From an uncultured Aquimonas sp. (lineage in GTDB: Bacteria > Pseudomonadota > Gammaproteobacteria > Xanthomonadales > Xanthomonadaceae), in the NCBI GenBank assembly GCA_946481615.1, contig CAMLOR010000238.1, positions 1 through 5,372 on the forward strand: a DNA stretch of 5,372 nucleotides. Direction: 5' to 3'. The notes beneath the pieces are model-generated. The model saw nothing but the letters and a program-made list of their open reading frames with translations. It had not been told where the DNA came from and made no database searches. The position numbers and the translations under genes were made by a program. Position 1 is the first letter of the stretch, and each line of letters opens with the position of its first letter. Positions 1 through 4,607 of the stretch are shown here, piece by piece.

Positions 1-154
1 GGATGTCGTGGCGCAGTTCGCCGAAGCGGCGCGGGCCGGCGCTCAGATACCAGATGACGTTCGGCGCCCAGGCGCCGCTCAGCAGGCGCATGCATTCGCT
101 CAAAGGGCACACCGGGGCGGCGGCGACCCGGCTGCGGCGCAGCGGCAATCCCAT
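1..154 (-). CDS. HxlR-family winged-helix transcriptional regulator (5' part only)
   Basis: The reverse strand from ATG at 154-152 reads 51 codons before the left window edge cuts it. Residues 16-51 match the start of the HxlR winged-helix fold: a 'CPLSEC' segment, then 'LLSGAWAPNVIWYLS' (normally GGKW.p.IL..L) and 'GPRRFGELRHDI', the hallmark segment leading into the recognition helix. HxlR proteins are small (about 100-150 aa) cytoplasmic dimeric DNA-binding proteins. Several characterised members (YodB, HypR) sense quinones, aldehydes or disulfide stress through the conserved N-terminal Cys, here Cys16; a second Cys lies at 21. The start is supported by a GAAGGAA Shine-Dalgarno at 167-161, 6 nt before the ATG. 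It is divergent from the nitronate monooxygenase/GST pair, so autorepression and control of that pair are likely (inference). The effector is unknown, and the C-terminal dimer helices lie outside the window. Confidence 0.9.
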   Translation of the reverse strand, partial: MGLPLRRSRVAAAPVCPLSECMRLLSGAWAPNVIWYLSAGPRRFGELRHDI

Positions 155-289
155 CTGAAGTTCCTTCGTGGTCAAAAAAATCCGGTTACCGGGCGGATAC
201 TACATTCTTCCGGTAACCGATGGTTACCACGTATACACGGGTAACTCCGCTGGCTAGCATGCGCGCACCCTGTTCCGGAGTGCGCCCCG
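155..289. promoter_or_regulatory. Divergent promoter/operator region between hxlR-type gene and nitronate monooxygenase
   Basis: This 135-bp gap is AT-richer than its flanks. It carries four copies of the palindrome GGTWACC: 184-190 (GGTTACC), 212-218 (GGTAACC), 222-228 (GGTTACC) and 240-246 (GGTAACT, one mismatch). Segments 183-192 and 210-219 form a perfect 10-bp inverted repeat, and 212-218/222-228 a perfect 7-bp inverted repeat with a 3-bp spacer. A plausible plus-strand -10 is TATACA at 232-237. A plausible minus-strand -10 is TAGTAT at 202-197. Neither has a convincing -35, which fits promoters overlapped by regulator sites. The sites cover both likely start points, suggesting repression by the adjacent HxlR protein. 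The repeats are seen directly; the regulator assignment is inferred. Confidence 0.7.
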
Positions 290-1357
290 ATGGCCGCCGC
301 CCGCACCGCCGCGATGTCGCTGTTCGATCTCGACCTGCCCGTGGTGCAGGGCCCCTTCGGCGGCGGGCTGTCCACCGTGACGCTGGCAGCGGCGTCCTCG
401 AACGCCGGTGCGCTCGGATCGTACGGCGCGCACGGTGTCGCGCCCGATCGCATCGGCGCGCTGGCTGATGAACTGCGCGCGGCGACGGCCCGCCGTTTCG
501 CGCTCAACCTGTGGGTATCGGATCACGATGAGGGTGGTCTCGCCCCTTCGCGCGAGGCCTTCGATGCCGCTTGGCGCCGCTTCGAGCCGCTGTTCCGCGA
601 ACTCGAGATCGACAAGCCCGAGCCCGTTGCGCGCATGCATCCGCCGTTCGACGAACAGGTGGATGCCTTGATCGAAGCGCGCCCGCCGGTCTTCAGTTTC
701 GTGTTCGGTGTGCCCGGCAAGCGCATCCTCGCGGCTTGCCGCGCGCGCGACGTCCGCACCGTCGGCGCCGCGACCACGATCGCCGAAGCGCAGGCGCTGG
801 AAGCCGCCGGTGTCGATGCCGTGGTCGCCACGGGCATGGAAGCCGGCGGCCATCGCCCGTCGTTCCTGGCGCCGGCCGAAGCATCGCTGTACGGCACCTT
901 CGCGCTGGTGCAACTCATCGCCGATCGCGTGCGGATTCCGGTGATCGCCGCCGGCGGCATCGCCGACGCGCGCGGCGTGCGCGCCGCGCTCGTGCTGGGT
1001 GCGCAGGCCGCGCAGATCGGCACGGCCTTCCTGGCCTGCCGCGAATCGGGCACCAGCGATGCGCACCGCGCGCTGCTGCTCGATCGCGAGGCCGCGCAGC
1101 ACACGACGCTCACGCGCGGCTTCACCGGCCGCCTCGCGCGCGGCCTGCGCAACCGCTTCACCGACGATCTGTTTCCCGCCATGGGCGCGCATGCGCCGTT
1201 CCCGATGCAGGGCTGGTTCGTCGCGCAGTTGCGCGCGGCCGCCCAGGCCGCCGGCCGCACCGACGTGGTGTCGCTGTGGAGCGGGCAGATCGCACCGAAC
1301 CTGCGCCACCGCGATGCCGCCTCGCTGCTGCAGGCGTTGCGCGACGGCCTGGCCTGA
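290..1357 (+). CDS. Nitronate monooxygenase family flavoprotein (2-nitropropane dioxygenase type)
   Basis: A 355-aa FMN-dependent TIM-barrel protein, the usual length for this family, which oxidises alkyl nitronates such as propionate 3-nitronate using O2. Visible landmarks are the N-terminal 'VQGPFGGGLS' (18-27) with 'SNAGALGSYGAHG' (37-49), and 'FSFVFGVP' (135-142). The segment from about 160 to 189 ends in 'EAGGHR'; its His188 aligns with the catalytic base. 'IPVIAAGGIADARGVRAAL' (216-234) and 'GAQAAQIGTAFL' (237-248) form the FMN phosphate site, followed by 'RGFTGRLARGLRN' (276-288) and a C-terminal 'LWSGQIAP' (329-336). No signal peptide is seen, so it is cytoplasmic. ATG 290 is preferred because GGAG at 277-280 precedes it by 9 nt; the later ATG at 314 has no ribosome site. 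It probably forms an operon with the GST downstream. The real substrate in this subgroup is not certain; related proteins are sometimes quinone reductases. Confidence 0.93.
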   Translation: MAAARTAAMSLFDLDLPVVQGPFGGGLSTVTLAAASSNAGALGSYGAHGVAPDRIGALADELRAATARRFALNLWVSDHDEGGLAPSREAFDAAWRRFEPLFRELEIDKPEPVARMHPPFDEQVDALIEARPPVFSFVFGVPGKRILAACRARDVRTVGAATTIAEAQALEAAGVDAVVATGMEAGGHRPSFLAPAEASLYGTFALVQLIADRVRIPVIAAGGIADARGVRAALVLGAQAAQIGTAFLACRESGTSDAHRALLLDREAAQHTTLTRGFTGRLARGLRNRFTDDLFPAMGAHAPFPMQGWFVAQLRAAAQAAGRTDVVSLWSGQIAPNLRHRDAASLLQALRDGLA

Positions 1358-1390
1358 CACCGACGATTCCCCACCCACGAGGAAAACCCC

Positions 1391-1999
1391 ATGAAGCTGT
1401 ACTACTCGCCCGGCGCCTGCTCGCTCGCGCCGCACATCGTCTCGCGCGAACTCGCGCTGCCGCTCACGCTCGTCAAGGTCGACACCAAGAGCAAACTCAC
1501 GGCAGACGGCCGCGACTTCCTGGCGATCAATCCCAAGGGCTACGTGCCGGCGCTGGAACTCGAAGACGGTGCGGTGCTGACCGAAGGTCCGGTGATCGCG
1601 CAGTACCTCGCCGATCGCAAGCCCGAGGCGGGCCTCGTGCCGGCGCACGGCACGCTGGCGCGCTATCGGGTGCTGGAAATGCTGGGCTACATCAATTCCG
1701 AACTGCACAAGACTTTCAGCCCGCTGTTCAACCCGGCCATCGGTCCGGAGTGGCGGCAGGACCGGCTCGACTATCTTCACAAGCGCTACCGCCTGATCGA
1801 GAACGTGCTGGCGCGGCAGGACTTCATCGTGGGCGACAGCTTCGGCATCGCCGATGCCTACCTGTTCACCGTCACCAACTGGTCGAAGGCGGTGAAGCTG
1901 GACCTATCGCCGTTCCCGGCGTTGCAGGGCTATCTCGACCGCATCGTGCAGCGGCCGGCGGTGCAGGCTGCGTTGAAGGCCGAAGGCCTGACGAAATAG
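1391..1999 (+). CDS. gstA: Beta-class glutathione S-transferase
   Basis: A 202-aa protein, the normal size for a bacterial beta-class GST, closely resembling E. coli GstA from end to end. The N-terminal thioredoxin-fold domain (about 1-80) starts 'MKLYYSPGACSLAPHI' and has the glutathione-site segments 'NPKGYVPALELEDG' (47-60) and 'LTEGPVIAQYLADR' (63-76). The helical domain follows, with 'INSELHKTFSPLF' (101-113) and 'GDSFGIADAYLFTV'. Cys10 and His106 sit exactly where the two key residues of the E. coli enzyme lie; in beta-class enzymes Cys10 forms a mixed disulfide with glutathione. It conjugates or reduces electrophiles with glutathione in the cytoplasm. AGGA at 1380-1383 lies 7 nt before ATG. 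Only 33 bp separate it from the nitronate monooxygenase, so co-transcription under the HxlR-type regulator is likely. A REP pair follows the stop codon. Confidence 0.96.
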   Translation: MKLYYSPGACSLAPHIVSRELALPLTLVKVDTKSKLTADGRDFLAINPKGYVPALELEDGAVLTEGPVIAQYLADRKPEAGLVPAHGTLARYRVLEMLGYINSELHKTFSPLFNPAIGPEWRQDRLDYLHKRYRLIENVLARQDFIVGDSFGIADAYLFTVTNWSKAVKLDLSPFPALQGYLDRIVQRPAVQAALKAEGLTK

Positions 2000-2008
2000 C
2001 GCGTACCC

Positions 2009-2091
2009 CGTCATTCCTGCGCAGGCGGGAATCCAGTGACTTAGGCGGGGCGTCGCGAAGTCGCTGGGTGCCCGCCTGCGCGGGAACGACG
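2009..2091. repeat. Paired REP (BIME-like) palindromic element
   Basis: Two 34-bp arms (2009-2042 and 2058-2091) are inverted copies matching at 29 of 34 positions, with a 15-nt spacer (2043-2057). Each arm also folds alone: 2013-2032 pairs ATTCCTGC with GCGGGAAT around a GCAG loop (one T-G pair), and 2071-2075 pairs with 2080-2084. The GTCATTCC...GGGAATCCAGTGACTT style is the intergenic REP type abundant in Xanthomonadaceae and relatives. It lies between the GST stop and the DedA start, where it could stabilise the upstream mRNA end or block readthrough; there is no clean U-tract. REPs are usually mobilised by RAYT transposases encoded elsewhere. Confidence 0.88.
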
Positions 2092-2104
2092 CTTGCACTT
2101 TTGC

Positions 2105-2110
2105 TAACGT
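2105..2110 (+). promoter_or_regulatory. Putative TANNNT -10 element for a possible leaderless dedA-rhodanese transcript
   Basis: TAACGT ends 7 nt before the ATG at 2118 and is preceded by TG at 2102-2103, in extended -10 position (TGCTAACGT). No Shine-Dalgarno-like sequence is visible between 2092 and 2117. A start of transcription about 7 nt after this element would fall on or next to the ATG. The match to TATAAT is only 3 of 6, so the call is tentative. Confidence 0.35.
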
Positions 2111-2117
2111 CGCCGCC

Positions 2118-3047
2118 ATGGAACTCTTCGTCGAACTGTTCGCGGCCTACGGCCTGCTGCTCGTGTTCGCGGCGGCCCTGCTCGACCAGGGCGGGCTGCC
2201 GGTGCCGGCCTATCCGGCCATCGTCGTAGCCTCGGCGCTGGCCTTCGACGCGGGCGCGTCGGTATGGCCCATTCTGGCGGTGGCCACGCTCGCCACGCTG
2301 CTCGCGGATCTGGCCTGGTTCCTCGGCGGGCGCCGCATCGGCGCGAAGCTGTTGCGCCTGATGTGCCGCCTCTCGCTGTCGCCCGATTCGTGCGTGGCGC
2401 AGACGCGCGATGTCTACGGCCGCTGGGGCGCGCCTTCGCTGATCGTGGCCAAGTTCATCCCGGGCTTCGCGGCGGTGGCTACCACGCTGGCCGGCGAGAC
2501 GCGCACGGGCTTGCCGCGCTTCCTCTTCTTCGACGGCCTCGGCGCCGCGCTGTGGGCCGGCGGCGCGGTGGCGCTGGGCGTGTTCTTCCACGCGGCGGTC
2601 AACGACGTGCTGCTCGCGCTCGAATCGCTCGGACACGTGGCCCTGCCGGCACTGGCCCTCGCGCTGGCCGGATTCGTCGGCGTGAAGTGGCTGCAGCGCC
2701 ATCGCTTCGAGCGCCAGGTACGCATGCAGCGCGTGAGCGTGGCGCAGTTGCGCGATCTGCTCGCCGCCGAACCCGCGCCGCTCGTGCTCGACGTGCGCTC
2801 GCAGCGGCAGCGCGACGCCGACGGCTGGATTCCCGATTCGCGCCGCCTCGAGCGCGCCGAGGCCGTCGAGGCGGATTTCGATGTGCCCATCGTCGTCTAT
2901 TGCGACTGTCCCAACGAAGCCTCCGCCGCGCTCGCGGCGAAGGCGCTGCGTGCGCGCGGCTTCCGCAACGTGCTGCCGCTCGCCGGCGGCCTGGCGGCGT
3001 GGCGCGAGGCCGGACATCCGGTGCAGGGCCTGCAGCGCGCGGCGTGA
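2118..3047 (+). CDS. DedA-family membrane protein fused to a C-terminal rhodanese domain
   Basis: A 309-aa two-domain protein. Residues 1 to about 195 are a DedA/SNARE-associated membrane domain: hydrophobic 'YGLLLVFAAALLDQGGLPVPAYP' (split 11-22, 23-33), 'WPILAVATLATLLADLAWFLGGRR' (split 50-64, 65-73), the re-entrant 'KFIPGFAAVATTLAGE' (112-127), and segments near 137-157 and 174-192. Residues about 205-305 form a cytosolic rhodanese domain with 'PLVLDVRSQ' (221-229), the active-site segment 'VVYCDCPNEAS' (259-269, Cys262 the likely persulfide carrier, Cys264 beside it), and 'LAGGLAAWREAGHPV'. DedA proteins act in lipid flipping and membrane energetics; rhodaneses carry sulfane sulfur. The joint role of this recurrent fusion is not established. 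The start matches the family N-terminus although no Shine-Dalgarno precedes it; the only in-frame candidates upstream are not start codons. It converges on the next gene. Confidence 0.94.
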   Translation: MELFVELFAAYGLLLVFAAALLDQGGLPVPAYPAIVVASALAFDAGASVWPILAVATLATLLADLAWFLGGRRIGAKLLRLMCRLSLSPDSCVAQTRDVYGRWGAPSLIVAKFIPGFAAVATTLAGETRTGLPRFLFFDGLGAALWAGGAVALGVFFHAAVNDVLLALESLGHVALPALALALAGFVGVKWLQRHRFERQVRMQRVSVAQLRDLLAAEPAPLVLDVRSQRQRDADGWIPDSRRLERAEAVEADFDVPIVVYCDCPNEASAALAAKALRARGFRNVLPLAGGLAAWREAGHPVQGLQRAA

Positions 3048-3058
3048 GGGCCGCGCGC
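3035..3058. terminator. GC-rich hairpin at the convergent gene ends, possible bidirectional terminator
   Basis: A perfect 9-bp stem pairs 3035-3043 (GCGCGCGGC) with 3050-3058 (GCCGCGCGC) around a 6-nt loop that contains the DedA-rhodanese stop codon (3045-3047). It sits in the junction of two converging genes whose stops are 22 bp apart. No T-run follows on either strand, so it is not a classical intrinsic terminator. It may act as a stable 3' end or a pause site. Confidence 0.45.
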
Positions 3059-3069
3059 GTCGGCGACGC

Positions 3070-3405
3070 TCAGCTGTCGGTGATGTTCAATTCTTCCATC
3101 TTGCACACGTCGAAGCCGCGCTTCTCGGCTTCGTCGCCGTCCTCGAACACGATGCGGAAATCGAACATGCAATGGCCGGTGCCGTCGTCGATGTTGGCGC
3201 GCAGCGTGCCGCCCGGCTTGAGCACGTTCTCGTGCAGGATGTCTTCCTGCCAGTCTTCCGCCGAGGTGTTCGAAGCGTAGATCTCGGTGACGACGTAGCC
3301 CGACTTGTTGTTGATCAGCACGACGCGGTTCTTGCCGTCCTGCGCGACGGCGGAGCCCGCCAGCACGCACGCGGCCGCGGCGAGGCAGATGAGTGTGTTG
3401 CGCAT
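3070..3405 (-). CDS. Small secreted (periplasmic) protein of unknown function
   Basis: A 111-aa protein with a textbook Sec signal peptide: 'MRNTLICLAAAACVLAGSAVA', likely cut after Ala21 (A-V-A) to give a 90-residue mature protein starting QDG. It is not a lipoprotein, because no Cys sits at the cleavage point. The mature part is acidic. It begins with a beta-type segment 'NRVVLINNKSGYVVTEIYAS' (26-45), then 'EDWQEDIL' (50-57), 'GHCMFDFRIVFEDGDE' (77-92) and 'FDVCKMEELNI'. Its only two cysteines, Cys79 and Cys101, could form a disulfide. It resembles a family of short proteobacterial exported proteins sharing the pattern 'NN.tGy.v...YvS...s.dW..d.L....l..G....v......C.fD.r....dG', sometimes mislabelled argininosuccinate lyase. 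I cannot assign a function. The start is supported by an AGGGGGA Shine-Dalgarno (3417-3411), 5 nt upstream. Confidence 0.86.
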   Translation of the reverse strand: MRNTLICLAAAACVLAGSAVAQDGKNRVVLINNKSGYVVTEIYASNTSAEDWQEDILHENVLKPGGTLRANIDDGTGHCMFDFRIVFEDGDEAEKRGFDVCKMEELNITDS

Positions 3406-3421
3406 CGATGTCCCCCTGGTT

Positions 3422-3448
3422 GCACGCGGACCCCCGTTGGCCGCGTGC
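3422..3448 (-). other. Stem-loop between the lysR-type gene and the secreted-protein gene
   Basis: GCACGCGG (3422-3429) pairs perfectly with CCGCGTGC (3441-3448) across an 11-nt loop. On the minus strand it lies 37 nt after the LysR stop and just before the Shine-Dalgarno of the secreted-protein gene. It could end the LysR transcript or form a 5'-leader hairpin for the secreted protein. No U-tract follows. Confidence 0.4.
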
Positions 3449-3453
3449 CGCCG

Positions 3454-3483
3454 AGTCTAGCGAGAACGGAGGGCCGCGGGCAG
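3454..3483 (-). promoter_or_regulatory. Weak candidate promoter for the secreted-protein gene
   Basis: On the minus strand, CTGCCC (3483-3478) and TAGACT (3459-3454) stand 18 nt apart. They match the sigma-70 -35 and -10 boxes at about 3 and 4 of 6 positions. The predicted start would fall at the foot of the 3422-3448 stem-loop. The gene might instead be read from the LysR transcript, since both are on the same strand with an 80-bp gap. Confidence 0.25.
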
Positions 3484-3485
3484 GG

Positions 3486-4484
3486 TCATCCCGCGACCTT
3501 CTCCAGCGCCTGCTCGACCGCCACCTTCGCCTCGCGTGCCGCCGCTTCCATCCGCACGCGGTCGGGGCAGAGCATCTGCATGTAGTCGGCGTCGAAGTTC
3601 AGGCGTTCGACCAGGAAGTCGACGAAGACACGCACCTTGGGCGAGACGACCTGGCCGCGCGGGAAGACCGCGTTGAAGTCGAGCTCCGGGCCGGTCCAGC
3701 CGGCCAGCACGCGGCGCACCAGGCCCTGTTCGGCATAGCGCTTGACCGTGACGTCGCTCGCCAGCAGCAGGCCTTCGCCGCACAGCAGCGCGCCCTTGAG
3801 CGCGCCCGGATCGTTCGCGATCAGCACCGGATCGACGCGATAGTCGGCGGTGCGCGTGCCGTCGCCCAGCGTCCAATAGAACGACCCGTTGCGCCGCGAC
3901 TTCTGCATCGCCAGCGTGCGGTGGTGCTGCAGATCGTCGGGGTGCACGGGCTCGCCGTGGCGCGCCAGGTATTCCGGGCTGCCGTAGACCTGGGTGCGGA
4001 ACACGGCGAGGCGGCGCGCGATCAGGTTGGAATCGGGCAGGTTGCCCACGCGCAGCGCGAGATCGAGCTCCTTGTCGATGAGATCGAGCGGTTCGCTGGT
4101 GAGCATCATCTCCACGCGCACCTCGGGATGGCGTGCGTGGAATTCGCCCAGCAGCGGCGCCACCCAGGTGATGCCGACGGAGTAGGGCGCGGTGAAACGC
4201 AGCCAGCCGCGCGGGCCGCCCTGCAACTGGCCGACGGCGCTTTCGGCCTCGTCGAGTTCGCGCGCGATGCGCTGGCAGTGTTCGTAGTAGACGTTGCCGG
4301 CCTCGGTGAGGCCGAGCTTGCGCGTGGTGCGATGCAGGAGCTGCGCGCCCAGCCGCGTCTCGAGGTCCTGCACCTTGCGGCTCACGGTGGTCTTGGGCAG
4401 GCGCAGCGCGCGCGCGGCGGCGATGAAGCTGCCGGTTTCCACGACCTTCACGAAGATCAGGGTGTCGTTCAGATCGCGGGACAT
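3486..4484 (-). CDS. LysR-family transcriptional regulator (CrgA/DmlR-like subgroup)
   Basis: A 332-aa LysR-type regulator. The N-terminal winged helix-turn-helix spans about 5-65, with 'GSFIAAARALRLPKTTVSRK' (18-37) as the HTH core, then 'LGAQLLHRTTRKLGLTEAG' (45-63), followed by the linker helix (about 65-90). The effector domain starts 'GWLRFTAPYSVGITWVAPLL' (93-112) and continues with 'FHARHPEVRVEMML' (115-128) and 'DLALRVG' (141-147), ending near 'SPKVRVFVDFLVERL' (281-295). This pattern belongs to the large CrgA/DmlR-like group. About 37 extra residues (296-332), rich in Ala, Glu and Arg and probably helical, follow the usual end. GGAGA at 4495-4491 lies 6 nt before ATG. It is a cytoplasmic DNA-binding protein, probably tetrameric. 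Being divergent from the small-ORF/SDR pair, that pair is its most likely target (inference). The effector is unknown. Confidence 0.96.
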   Translation of the reverse strand: MSRDLNDTLIFVKVVETGSFIAAARALRLPKTTVSRKVQDLETRLGAQLLHRTTRKLGLTEAGNVYYEHCQRIARELDEAESAVGQLQGGPRGWLRFTAPYSVGITWVAPLLGEFHARHPEVRVEMMLTSEPLDLIDKELDLALRVGNLPDSNLIARRLAVFRTQVYGSPEYLARHGEPVHPDDLQHHRTLAMQKSRRNGSFYWTLGDGTRTADYRVDPVLIANDPGALKGALLCGEGLLLASDVTVKRYAEQGLVRRVLAGWTGPELDFNAVFPRGQVVSPKVRVFVDFLVERLNFDADYMQMLCPDRVRMEAAAREAKVAVEQALEKVAG

Positions 4485-4528
4485 GCAGTGTCTCCGAAGG
4501 GCGCGGCAATTGGCCCGATACAGGGATA

Positions 4529-4556
4529 ATTATTCCCCGATTTGGCGGCTAATCAA
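4529..4556 (-). promoter_or_regulatory. Sigma-70-like promoter of the lysR-type gene with overlapping palindrome
   Basis: On the minus strand, TTGATT (4556-4551) and AATAAT (4534-4529) are separated by 16 nt. They match the -35 and -10 consensus at 4 and 5 of 6 positions. The -10 lies within the AT-rich palindrome ATAATTAT (4526-4533), itself inside GGGA-N7-TCCC (4523-4537), a plausible autoregulatory site for the LysR protein. A second small palindrome, CAATTG, is at 4507-4512. The plus strand shows a GATAAT at 4525-4530 but no -35 at proper spacing. Confidence 0.6.
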
Positions 4557-4607
4557 GGGGCGTGGCGGTACTTATCCTTCGCGGCACCTCCTCCCGACGT
4601 GCGCGCC

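Noticed and set aside
314..1357. Alternative ATG start for the nitronate monooxygenase
   Set aside because: It leaves the conserved domain intact but has no Shine-Dalgarno, whereas ATG 290 has GGAG at good distance.
254..1780. 508-codon open frame on the minus strand opposite the monooxygenase and GST genes
   Set aside because: It is the complement of two strongly recognisable genes; its translation is Arg/Ala/Gly/His-rich low-complexity sequence typical of GC-rich antisense frames, and it has no family match.
2009..2091. REP pair as a classical Rho-independent terminator
   Set aside because: There is no T-run directly after the stem; the arms and repeat style identify it as a REP doublet, although it may still affect mRNA ends.
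571..2229. 552-codon plus-strand frame running through NMO, GST, the REP and the DedA start
   Set aside because: It crosses two real genes and a non-coding repeat in another frame; the Arg/Ala-rich composition is a GC-rich shadow.
1872..3017. 381-codon minus-strand frame across the REP and the DedA-rhodanese gene
   Set aside because: It is antisense to a well-recognised gene; part of its translation ('VPAQAGTQ') is the usual artefact of reading a REP element.
3393..4529. 378-codon plus-strand frame opposite the LysR gene
   Set aside because: It mirrors the LysR gene exactly in reverse; His/Arg/Ala-rich translation without domains or a ribosome site.
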